From: JALHTV01 sp049510055
GTDB lineage: Bacteria > Planctomycetota > Phycisphaerae > SM23-33
Direction: 5' to 3'
DNA: 7,087 nucleotides
Assembly: GCA_049510055.1 (NCBI GenBank)
Contig: JBEKZI010000100.1
Coordinates: 1-7,087 of the forward strand
This document shows, in pieces, positions 1-6,407 of the stretch. The notes below the pieces were generated by a model. The model saw only the letters and a list, made by a program, of their open reading frames with translations, had not been told where the DNA came from and searched no databases. Made by a program: the position numbers and the translations under genes. The first letter of the stretch is position 1, and each line of letters opens with the position of its first letter.

Positions 1-2
1 GT

Positions 3-1001
3 CTGGCCATCGGCCGCCGGTTGACGGCTGGCGGCATGGCGGGCGCCACGCCGGCGGCCGTGGTGCGTTGGGCGGGCACGGCCGCCCAGCAGGTGCTGAC
101 CGGCACGCTGGCCGACATCGCCGAAAAGGCCCGGCAAGCGAACCTGGAACCGCCGGCCATCGTCTTGGTGGGCAAGGTCGTCTCGTTGCGGGAATCGCTG
201 GAATGGTTCCAGCGGCGCCCGCTGTTTGGGCAGCGGATCGCGGTGACTCGGGCGGCCGACCAGGCAGGGGAGCTGGCCCAGCGGCTGGAGGAACTCGGAG
301 CGGCGGTAACGGAATGTCCCGTCATTACCATTCAGCCGCCCGCCGATCTTTCGCCCCTGAGGCAGGCGGTGGCGAATCTGCGTGCCTTCGACTGGATTGT
401 TTTCGCGTCCGTCCACGCGGTGGAGGCCTTTTTTGCCGCTCTGACCGAGGCGGGCGGCGACGGCCGGTCGCTGGCCGCCTGCAGGCTGTGCTGCGTCGGC
501 CCGGCCACGGCGGCGAGGCTGGGGCAATTTGGTTTGCACGCCGACCTTCAGCCGGAAGCGTATAATACCGATAACCTTATTGAAGCTCTGGCCCGTGCCA
601 CGGACGTGCGTGGCTTGCGGATTCTGTGTCCGCGGTCGGACGTCGCCCCGCCGGAGTTGCTGGATGCCCTGGCTGCACGCGGAGCCGGGGTCACGCCGGT
701 AGTGGCCTATCGCACGCAGGTGGACAAAGCTGGAGCGGAATGTCTGGCCCGGTTAGTCAAAGAGGGCAACGTGGACTGGATTACGTTTACCAGTTCTTCT
801 ACCGTCAGAGGACTTTTGTCAGCCGTTGAGCCGGAAGCGATGCGTCACCAGTCAGTGCGTCTGGCCAGCATCGGCCCAGCCACGTCCGCAACCCTGCGTC
901 GGGCGGGGCTGGAGCCGGCCGTCGAAGCGGCAGAGCATACAATGGTGGGACTGGTCGATGCGATGATCGCAGCCTGCCGCGGCAGGGAGGTTCGTGAGTG
1001 A
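3..1001 (+). CDS. hemD: Uroporphyrinogen-III C-methyltransferase (C-terminal end) fused to uroporphyrinogen-III synthase, 5'-truncated by the window
   Basis: The reading frame is open from the window edge, so the true start lies upstream. The first ~65 residues match the C-terminal end of SUMT (CobA/CysG-A type): TPAAVV, a GT-x-x-Q element, then PPAIVLVGKVV and the LEWF...PLFG element that usually closes SUMT. A full HemD domain follows directly. It has the RIAVTR opening strand, FASVHAVEAFF, VGPATAARL, YNTDNLIEAL, ILCPRSD, VVAYRT, DWITFTSSSTV and a closing IGPATSATL. HemD cyclises hydroxymethylbilane to uroporphyrinogen III, and SUMT methylates this to precorrin-2, the siroheme precursor. 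SUMT-HemD fusions are well known in bacteria. The fusion here feeds the Ahb genes that follow: its TGA overlaps the GTG start of ahbC by four bases. The domain assignment is secure. Whether the SUMT half is intact cannot be seen. Confidence 0.95.
   Translation: MAIGRRLTAGGMAGATPAAVVRWAGTAAQQVLTGTLADIAEKARQANLEPPAIVLVGKVVSLRESLEWFQRRPLFGQRIAVTRAADQAGELAQRLEELGAAVTECPVITIQPPADLSPLRQAVANLRAFDWIVFASVHAVEAFFAALTEAGGDGRSLAACRLCCVGPATAARLGQFGLHADLQPEAYNTDNLIEALARATDVRGLRILCPRSDVAPPELLDALAARGAGVTPVVAYRTQVDKAGAECLARLVKEGNVDWITFTSSSTVRGLLSAVEPEAMRHQSVRLASIGPATSATLRRAGLEPAVEAAEHTMVGLVDAMIAACRGREVRE
984..990 (+). promoter_or_regulatory. Ribosome binding site that fixes the GTG start of ahbC
   Basis: AGGGAGG lies seven bases before GTG at 998, inside the last codons of hemD. 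It supports the GTG start over internal ATGs. The protein then opens with ISISRLYC, which fits the ISKLYxG opening known for AhbC. Confidence 0.75.
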
Positions 1002-2176
1002 TTAGTATATCGAGGCTTTACTGCAGCACGCCGGGATCGTGGGATAACCTGCGCTACAAGTGCGAGCGGGACGCCCCAGGCCACCCCGCATCCGCTCCGC
1101 GCAAGCCGGTGGTTGTGTGGAATTGCACGTCGCGGTGCAACTTGCAGTGCGCTCACTGCTATGCCGCCTGCAATCCCGGCCCATCGGAGATGAGCACCGC
1201 CGAGGCGGCCGCCATGCTGGACGACCTGGCCAAGTTCGGCGTGCCGGTGGTGATGTTCTCGGGTGGGGAGCCGCTGATGCGCGAGGATATTTTTGAGTTG
1301 ATCGGCCGCGCCACCCTGCTGGACCTGCGGTCGGTCCTGTCCACCAACGGTACGTTGATCGACGCCTCGGTGGCCGACCGGCTGCGGCAGGTGGGGGTGG
1401 GCTACGTCGGCGTGTCGCTGGACGGCATCGGCGAAGTCCACGACCGCTTCCGCGGGCAGGAGGGCGCCTTCGCCCGCGCGCTGGCGGGCCTGCGCCACTG
1501 CCGCCAGGCGGGACTGAAGGTCGGCCTGCGGTTCACCATCACCAACCACAACGTCTCCCAGTTGGACGGCGTCTTCTCGCTGCTGGCCGAAGAGGACATT
1601 CCCCGGGCCTGCTTCTACCATCTGGCCCCCGTCGGCCGGGGCGCGAAAATGCCGGGCGGGAACCTGTCGGCCCAGGCGTCGCGGGACGTGCTGGATCGGA
1701 TCATCGACCATACGGCCGAACTGCACCGCCGCGGCATGAAGAAGGAAATTCTCACGGTGGACAATCACGCCGACGGTCCCTACCTGGTCCTGCGGCTGCT
1801 CCGAGAAGGCAGCGCCCGGGCCAGGGAAGTGCTGGCCATGCTGGAGGCCTGCGGCGGCAATGCCTCCGGGACGGGCATCGGCTGCGTGAGCTGGGACGGC
1901 CAGGTGCATCCCGACCAGTTCTGGCGGCACGCGTCGGTGGGCAACGTGCGGCAGCGCCCGTTCTCGCAAATCTGGACGGACCCGTCGAACCCGCTGCTGG
2001 CGGCCCTGAGGAACCGCCGGCCGCTGCTGAAAGGCCGCTGCCGGATGTGCCGCTTCCTGGACGCCTGCGGCGGCAACTTGCGCGTGCGGGCCGAGGCGGC
2101 TGGTGACTTGTGGGGCGACGACCCGGCCTGCTATCTTACCGACGAGGAGATTACCGCCACGGACACCGTATTATGA
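998..2176 (+). CDS. ahbC: 12,18-didecarboxysiroheme deacetylase (Fe-coproporphyrin III synthase), radical SAM/SPASM family
   Basis: This is a 392-residue radical SAM enzyme of the alternative heme pathway. It removes the two acetate side chains of 12,18-didecarboxysiroheme to give Fe-coproporphyrin III in the cytoplasm. The N-terminus ISISRLYC and the KPVVVWN strand before the cluster loop are typical of AhbC. The SAM-cluster motif C-x3-C-x2-C is Cys47, Cys51 and Cys54 (RCNLQCAHC), followed by GGEPL at residues 89-93 for SAM binding. FRGQEGAF, VGLRFTIT, LTVDNHADGPY and CVSWDGQVHPDQFWRH are further family marks. Auxiliary-cluster cysteines in the SPASM-like C-terminus are Cys296, Cys348, Cys351, Cys357 and Cys378 (DPACYLTDEE at the end). 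Length is normal for the family. The GTG start overlaps hemD by four bases and the TGA overlaps the next ATG by four, so translation is probably coupled. NirJ (heme d1) is the nearest alternative, but there are no other nir genes and AhbABD follows. Confidence 0.93.
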   Translation: MISISRLYCSTPGSWDNLRYKCERDAPGHPASAPRKPVVVWNCTSRCNLQCAHCYAACNPGPSEMSTAEAAAMLDDLAKFGVPVVMFSGGEPLMREDIFELIGRATLLDLRSVLSTNGTLIDASVADRLRQVGVGYVGVSLDGIGEVHDRFRGQEGAFARALAGLRHCRQAGLKVGLRFTITNHNVSQLDGVFSLLAEEDIPRACFYHLAPVGRGAKMPGGNLSAQASRDVLDRIIDHTAELHRRGMKKEILTVDNHADGPYLVLRLLREGSARAREVLAMLEACGGNASGTGIGCVSWDGQVHPDQFWRHASVGNVRQRPFSQIWTDPSNPLLAALRNRRPLLKGRCRMCRFLDACGGNLRVRAEAAGDLWGDDPACYLTDEEITATDTVL

Positions 2177-4242
2177 GCGGGTCGCACATCCCGTCGCCAC
2201 CTGAGGCGCCGCCGCTGCGCCTGATCGCTTTGGAACTTACCCGCCGCTGCGTGCTGTCCTGCCGCATCTGCCGCGCGGCGGCCGTCGGGGCCGGTCAGGC
2301 CGCGGAGGATGAACTGGCGGGCGATGAGTGGCGGCGGCTGATCGATAACATCGCTTCGATTTGGCGGCCGATGGTGATTCTCACCGGCGGGGAGCCACTG
2401 CTGCGGCCGGATGTCTATGCCATCGCCGCCCACGCCGCCGCAAAAGGCCTGCGCGTCGTGCTGGCCACTTGCGGGGCGCCGCTGGATGACGCCGCGGCCA
2501 GGCGGTTGATCGACAGCGGCGTGACGGCCATTTCCATCTCGCTGGACGGCGCGAGGGCCCCGTCGCACGACGCCTTCCGCGGCCAGGAGGGGGCGTTCGC
2601 GGCGGCGATGCGCGGCATCGAATCGGCCAAGCGGGCCGGATTGGCCTTCCAGATCAACACCACCGTGACGCGCGACAATCGCGACGAATTGCCGGCCATC
2701 CTGGAGCTGGCGGCCCGGTTGGGCGCCAAGACGTTCAATCCGTTTTTATTCGTGCCCGCCGGCCATGGCCGCCGGATGGCCGACCGGACGCTGGCGGCGG
2801 CGGAGTACGAGCAGGTGCTGTCGTGGCTGGCCCAGCGCCAGGACCGCGGCGGCATCCCGATTCGCGTGACCTGCGCCCCGCACTATCAGCGAATCCTTCG
2901 CCAGCAAGGCAAGGTGCCGGCGGAGGCGACTGCGGTGCGGCAGGGGTGCCTGGGGGGCCAGTCGTTCGCCTTCGTCTCGCATTGCGGCAAGGTCCAGGCC
3001 TGCGGCTTTCTGGAGGTCGAGTGCGGCGACGTGCGGCAGGGGGGCTATGACTTCCAAAAAATCTGGCGGACCTCGCCGGTGTTCCTAGCCCTTCGCGATC
3101 CGGCCCGCTATCGCGGCCGATGCGGGGCCTGTGAGTTCCTGGTCGTCTGTGGCGGCTGCCGCGGTCGGGCGATGGCGACCAGTGGCGACTACTTGGGCGA
3201 AGAACCTCTGTGCCTCTACCAGCCGCGTCGCGGCCCTGGCGCGCCGGCAGATGAAGCTGCCGCCCTGGACGAGAAAGACAAGGAACTCCTCTGGGCTGTC
3301 CAGACTCAGTTTCCCATCGCGGCCAGGCCCTTTGACCTGCTGGGCAAGCAGTTGGGGATTAGTCCGCAGGATGTGCTATCGCGGCTGCGACGGCTACGGG
3401 AGCGGGGGTTCATCCGCCGGATTGGTGCGGTCTTCGATTCCCGCCGCCTGGGCTACGTCTCGACGCTCGTAGCCGCCGCCGTGCCGGAAACCCGCTTGGC
3501 GGAAGTAGCCGGTATCGTCTCCGCCGCGCCCGGCGTGACCCATAACTACAGCCGCCGCCATCGGTATAACCTGTGGTTCACGCTGACGGCGCCGAGTCAG
3601 CCGGAGATCGACGCGGCCTTGGCGGACCTGCGGCAGCGGACCGGCCTGGAGATGCACTCCCTGCCGTCGGAAACGGTCTACAAGATACAGGCCGTGTTCG
3701 CCCCGCCGGGGCTGGCGGTTTCCAAGGAGCTGACCGCCGCCGAGGCGGTCCCTGCCTCGCCGGCCGCGGCTGCGGCGCTCGATGAGACGCAGCGCAAGGG
3801 CGTGCAACTGCTGGGCGGAGACCTGCCGCTGACAGAGCGGCCGTTCGACGAGGCGGCCCGCAGCGTCGGCTGGACGGAAGAGCAATTGATGCGACAGCTC
3901 GAAGCCTGGCGAGCGGCCGGCGTCCTGCGGCGGATTGGCGCGCTGGTCGGCCATCGGCGGTTGGGCTACGTCGCCAACGGCATGGCCGTCTTCCGCGTGC
4001 CGCCGAATCACATCGACGAGACGGGGGCGGCGATGGCCCGCCAGCCGGCGGTGTCCCACTGCTACCGCCGCCGGCCGTTTGTGGGGTTTGACTACAATCT
4101 CTTCGCCATGATTCATGGTCAGTCGGCCGACGACGTCCGCCGCCTGGCTGCTCAGCTCGCCGCCGAGGCCGCCGTGGCGGATTACGACGTCCTGTTCACC
4201 GAGCGGGAATTTACCAAGACCTCCCCGACGTATTTCTCCTGA
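2173..4242 (+). CDS. ahbD-ahbA-ahbB: AhbD-AhbA-AhbB triple fusion: heme b synthase (radical SAM) joined to both siroheme decarboxylase subunits
   Basis: This is a single 689-residue chain with three parts. Residues 1-~350 are AhbD, which oxidatively decarboxylates two propionates of Fe-coproporphyrin III to vinyl groups, giving heme b. They carry C-x3-C-x2-C at Cys26/30/33, GGEPL at 72-76, QINTTVTRDN, a CAPHYxRI element, and auxiliary-cluster cysteines 259, 277, 284, 317, 320, 326, 329 and 347. After a ~15-residue linker, residues ~365-510 are AhbA (Lrp/AsnC-like helix-turn-helix fold: LDEKDK, RRIGAVFDSRRLGY, THNYSRRHRYNLWFT with His457/Tyr459). A second linker rich in Ala and Pro leads to AhbB at ~536-689 (RRIGALVGHRRLGYVANGM, SHCYRRRPF with His629, FAMIHG, ending FTKTSPTYFS). 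AhbA and AhbB together remove the C12 and C18 acetate carboxyls of siroheme. Separate genes are the usual arrangement. ATG 2173 was chosen over TTG 2110 because it gives an ATGA overlap with ahbC and homology begins just after it. No strong Shine-Dalgarno is close, which fits coupled translation. The three domain identities are clear from motifs. Activity of each is inferred. Confidence 0.93.
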   Translation: MSGSHIPSPPEAPPLRLIALELTRRCVLSCRICRAAAVGAGQAAEDELAGDEWRRLIDNIASIWRPMVILTGGEPLLRPDVYAIAAHAAAKGLRVVLATCGAPLDDAAARRLIDSGVTAISISLDGARAPSHDAFRGQEGAFAAAMRGIESAKRAGLAFQINTTVTRDNRDELPAILELAARLGAKTFNPFLFVPAGHGRRMADRTLAAAEYEQVLSWLAQRQDRGGIPIRVTCAPHYQRILRQQGKVPAEATAVRQGCLGGQSFAFVSHCGKVQACGFLEVECGDVRQGGYDFQKIWRTSPVFLALRDPARYRGRCGACEFLVVCGGCRGRAMATSGDYLGEEPLCLYQPRRGPGAPADEAAALDEKDKELLWAVQTQFPIAARPFDLLGKQLGISPQDVLSRLRRLRERGFIRRIGAVFDSRRLGYVSTLVAAAVPETRLAEVAGIVSAAPGVTHNYSRRHRYNLWFTLTAPSQPEIDAALADLRQRTGLEMHSLPSETVYKIQAVFAPPGLAVSKELTAAEAVPASPAAAAALDETQRKGVQLLGGDLPLTERPFDEAARSVGWTEEQLMRQLEAWRAAGVLRRIGALVGHRRLGYVANGMAVFRVPPNHIDETGAAMARQPAVSHCYRRRPFVGFDYNLFAMIHGQSADDVRRLAAQLAAEAAVADYDVLFTEREFTKTSPTYFS

Positions 4243-4337
4243 CTCGCCGCCCAGCGGTATTGACCCTCGTATTCCCACCCGCTACCTTCTGGCTTCTGGC
4301 GAAAAGCCTCGACCGTTTATCGGCGCAGGTATTTTTT

Positions 4338-4343
4338 GAGAGG
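4338..4343 (+). promoter_or_regulatory. Ribosome binding site that fixes the start of the FNT channel gene
   Basis: GAGAGG sits six bases before ATG 4350. This start gives a normal FocA/NirC N-terminus (TPAEIVQAV). A TTG at 4260 would add 30 unrelated residues and has no such site. Confidence 0.7.
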
Positions 4344-4349
4344 CCGTTC

Positions 4350-5138
4350 ATGGCATACAAAACTCCCGCGGAGATTGTTCAGGCCGTCACCTCCCTCGGC
4401 CGCGCCAAAAGCGCGCTGCCCCTGCCCAAGTTGCTGCTGCTGGGTTTTTTGGCGGGGGCGTACATCGCCTTGGGCGGTCTGCTGGCCGAGGTGGTGGTGG
4501 GCGGGGCGCCGTCCATCAAAGCCGATTTTCCCGGGCTGGCCAAGCTGATCTTCGGCGGGGTGTTTCCCGTGGGCCTGATGTTGGTGGTCATCGCCGGCTC
4601 GGAACTGTTCACCGGCAACACGGCGCTGATGATCCCCTCCACGCTGCTGGGCCAAACGAGCGGCCTGGCGCTGGTGCGGAACTGGCTGTGGTCGTTCGTG
4701 GGCAATTTCATCGGGTCGGTGTTTGTCGCGTATGGCCTGGTGTACCTGACGGGGCTGCTGTCGGTTGAACCGTGGCTGAGCTACGCCAAGGGAATCGCCG
4801 AAAACAAGGTGCATCAAGGGTTCCTGGCCCTGCTGATGAAGGGCGTCGGGTGCAACTGGCTGGTGTGCCTGGCCGTCTGGCTGGCGATTGCCGCCGAGGA
4901 CATCGCCGGCAAGGCCCTGGCCATCTGGTGGCCGATCATGGTGTTCGTGGCGCTGGGATTCGAGCACAGTGTGGCCAACATGTTCTTCGTGCCGATGGGC
5001 ATTTTCCTGGGCGCCAACGTCACGTGGGGCCAGTTCCTGATCGTCAATCTCCTGCCCGTGACGCTGGGCAACATCATCGGCGGGGCGCTGTTCGTGGGAA
5101 TGTTCTACACGTACCTGTACGGGCGCCGCACGCCGTAG
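4350..5138 (+). CDS. Formate/nitrite transporter (FNT) family channel, FocA-like
   Basis: This 262-residue inner-membrane protein is close to the usual FNT length (about 260-290), and the family forms pentamers that pass small monovalent anions. Hydrophobic stretches fit the six-helix FNT fold: roughly residues 27-50, 66-94, 105-130, 157-179, 182-215 and 222-258. The classic FNT signature is present at 165-175 (GVGCNWLVCLA). The omega-loop element GSELFTGNTALM (83-94) and GFEHSVANMFF, with His206 matching the central pore histidine of FocA, are also conserved. These residues support a working channel. Formate is favoured over nitrite or hydrosulfide because a methyl-tetrahydrofolate-type methyltransferase starts 26 bases downstream, but substrate cannot be read from sequence alone. 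It lies 107 bases after the ahbDAB stop with no clear terminator between, so whether it shares the heme transcript is open. Confidence 0.9.
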   Translation: MAYKTPAEIVQAVTSLGRAKSALPLPKLLLLGFLAGAYIALGGLLAEVVVGGAPSIKADFPGLAKLIFGGVFPVGLMLVVIAGSELFTGNTALMIPSTLLGQTSGLALVRNWLWSFVGNFIGSVFVAYGLVYLTGLLSVEPWLSYAKGIAENKVHQGFLALLMKGVGCNWLVCLAVWLAIAAEDIAGKALAIWWPIMVFVALGFEHSVANMFFVPMGIFLGANVTWGQFLIVNLLPVTLGNIIGGALFVGMFYTYLYGRRTP

Positions 5139-5164
5139 GGCGGCTGCCTCTGGGAGACGATGGA

Positions 5165-5962
5165 ATGATTATCATCGGCGAAAAGATCAACGCCACGCGT
5201 AAGCTCATCGCCGCGGCCCTGGAAGCTCGCGACACCAAGCGGATCGTCCAGACCGCCCACCAGCAGGTCCAGGCCGGCGCGCACTACCTGGACATCAACG
5301 GCGGCGACCCCCGGCCGGGCAAGGAGGTCCAGAACATCACGTGGCTGGCGGAGATCGTTCAGGCCCACACCGACGTGCCCCTGTGCATCGATTCAGCCGA
5401 CCCCCAAGCCGTCAAAACGGGACTGTCGCTGGCCAAGAAAAGGCCCATCCTTAACAGCATCTCGCTGGAGAGCGCCCGCCTGGGTCCGCTGCTGCCGCTG
5501 CTAAAGGAATTCGACTGTATGGTGATCGGCCTGCTGATGAGCGACCGCGGCGCCCCGACCGGCGCAGAGGACCGCCTGCGGAACGCCGCCGAGCTGATCG
5601 GCAAGCTCACCGCCGCCGGCCGAAAACTGGGCGACATCATCATCGACCCGTGCTTTCTGGCCATCGCCACCGACGCCGCCAGCGGACGCGGCGTCATCGA
5701 CGCCGTCGCCGCCATTCGCAAGGAATGGCCGGAGGTGCACATCGGCGGCGGCTGCTCCAACGCCAGCTTCGGCCTGCCGAAGCGAAAGTACATCAACCTG
5801 GCCGTGCTGACACAGGCGATCTACCACGGCATGGACGTCGGCCTGATCGATCCCACCGTGCCCGATGTCATCGCGACCATCTACGCCGCCGAGGCTGCCG
5901 CCGGTAAAGACGAGTTCTGCATGAACTACGTCCGAGCCGAGCGAGAAGGGAAGCTCGCGTAG
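5165..5962 (+). CDS. Methyltetrahydrofolate:corrinoid protein methyltransferase, AcsE/MtgA type (pterin-binding TIM barrel)
   Basis: This 265-residue cytoplasmic protein belongs to the pterin-binding (dihydropteroate-synthase-like) barrel family. It is predicted to move a methyl group between methyl-tetrahydrofolate and the cobalt of a corrinoid protein. The N-terminus MIIIGEKIN is typical. The residues that bind pterin and activate N5 in AcsE have clear counterparts: Asp76 (LCIDS), Asn97 (ILNSIS), Asp161 (IIIDP) and Asn199 (GCSNASFGLP). The C-terminal part (LIDPT, ATIYAAEAAAGKD, CMNYVRAEREGKL) looks more like MtgA-type and other generic methyl-THF corrinoid methyltransferases than the acetogen AcsE, so no symbol is given. 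GGGAG at 5152-5156, eight bases before ATG 5165, sets the start. It is probably co-transcribed with the FNT channel (26-base gap), a plausible formate/one-carbon pair. Short forms annotated 'dihydropteroate synthase' belong here too. The sequence lacks the feel of true FolP, and length and N-terminus favour the methyltransferase. Confidence 0.87.
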   Translation: MIIIGEKINATRKLIAAALEARDTKRIVQTAHQQVQAGAHYLDINGGDPRPGKEVQNITWLAEIVQAHTDVPLCIDSADPQAVKTGLSLAKKRPILNSISLESARLGPLLPLLKEFDCMVIGLLMSDRGAPTGAEDRLRNAAELIGKLTAAGRKLGDIIIDPCFLAIATDAASGRGVIDAVAAIRKEWPEVHIGGGCSNASFGLPKRKYINLAVLTQAIYHGMDVGLIDPTVPDVIATIYAAEAAAGKDEFCMNYVRAEREGKLA

Positions 5963-6003
5963 TTCCCGCCATCTGCCCATCTTAGAATCCCCTTTGAATT
6001 TCC

Positions 6004-6032
6004 AAAAAGACGCTTCTCGTATCTTCTTTTTT
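6004..6032 (+). terminator. Weak candidate terminator after the methyltransferase gene
   Basis: AAAAAGA (6004-6010) can pair with TCTTTTT (6025-6031) across a 14-base loop, ending in a run of six T at 6027-6032. The stem is almost all A-T and the loop is long, so stability is poor. It is placed 42 bases after the stop codon, where a terminator would be expected, which is the main support. Confidence 0.22.
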
Positions 6033-6127
6033 GATAACAGGTAATGACGATAGCTCGAGAAGGTCTAGCATCCCCATAAAAAATGGCGGGCCTGCCGCGG
6101 GGGGGGACGACAGGCGCCGCCTCAACA

Positions 6128-6158
6128 TTCGAACCGGCCGGGGGAGAACCGGTTCGAA
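6128..6158. repeat. Perfect inverted repeat, 10-bp arms, 11-base spacer
   Basis: TTCGAACCGG (6128-6137) is the exact reverse complement of CCGGTTCGAA (6149-6158). The arms would make a stable hairpin in RNA or DNA. No T-run follows directly, only a moderately T-rich stretch, so it is not a textbook terminator. The GGTTCGAA part resembles a tRNA T-arm, but no tRNA can be folded around it on either strand. It could be a protein-binding palindrome, a processed leader structure, or a remnant of an element end. Confidence 0.65.
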
Positions 6159-6304
6159 ATGGGTTAGTTTGTTATCAAAGAGGGCTCATCTTGCATCTTC
6201 TAGCCCCTGTTTCTCCGACTGTGGGCAATTATATAAGGTCAAACGCGGGCCGCAAAGGGTTTTTGCATGAATTTTTGGCATTATTTCCTAGACGGTCATT
6301 TTAC

Positions 6305-6321
6305 TCCAGCGAACGGCTGGA
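6305..6321. repeat. Small inverted repeat, 6-bp arms
   Basis: TCCAGC (6305-6310) and GCTGGA (6316-6321) flank the five-base spacer GAACG. It lies between the two ACGGTCA copies (6292-6298 and 6328-6334), so the cluster could be an operator upstream of purD. This is inference only. Confidence 0.4.
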
Positions 6322-6376
6322 ATCGTTACGGTCAATAAATTGTACGCCCGCCGACACGAAACGCACGGACATCTTC

Positions 6377-6407
6377 TTGTAGAATCACGTGGCCGGGTTG
6401 GTATAGA
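6377..6407 (+). promoter_or_regulatory. Possible sigma-70-like promoter before purD
   Basis: TTGTAG (6377-6382) and TATAGA (6402-6407) resemble -35 and -10 boxes, but the 19-base spacer is long. They would place transcription start some 40 bases before the purD ATG. Weak matches; position relative to a well-formed gene start is the main support. Confidence 0.25.

Noticed and set aside
845..1969. Long open frame (374 codons) on the minus strand
   Set aside because: It lies antisense to the end of hemD and most of ahbC, both firmly identified. The product is rich in His, Arg, Gln and Ala, as expected for antisense of GC-rich codons, and has no family motif.
2110..2172. Upstream TTG start adding 21 residues to AhbD
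   Set aside because: The extension overlaps ahbC coding by 67 bases, has no family similarity, and ATG 2173 gives a standard ATGA overlap.
998..2176. NirJ (heme d1 synthesis) as identity of the first radical SAM protein
   Set aside because: The ISISRLYC start, the LTVDNHADGPY and VSWDGQVHPDQFWRH elements and the adjoining AhbD/A/B point to AhbC. No nirS, nirF or nirE context is seen.
3394..4278. 294-codon open frame on the minus strand opposite AhbA/AhbB
   Set aside because: It is antisense to a clear coding region, has low-complexity Arg/Gly/His composition and no recognisable domain.
4243..4349. Terminator or promoter between ahbDAB and the FNT gene
   Set aside because: The only stem (GCCGC/GCGGT around 4246-4258) has a three-base loop and no T-run. 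TTGACC at 4260 has only a poor -10 match (TACCTT, 3 of 6) at 17 bases. Neither is strong enough to call.
6120..6200. tRNA suggested by GGTTCGAA
   Set aside because: The T-stem has a G-G mismatch, no acceptor, D or anticodon arm can be built on either strand, and no CCA end follows.
6031..6382. Two overlapping small + strand frames in the spacer
   Set aside because: There is no ribosome binding site, no motif, Arg/Ser/Gly-biased composition, and a hairpin lies across them.
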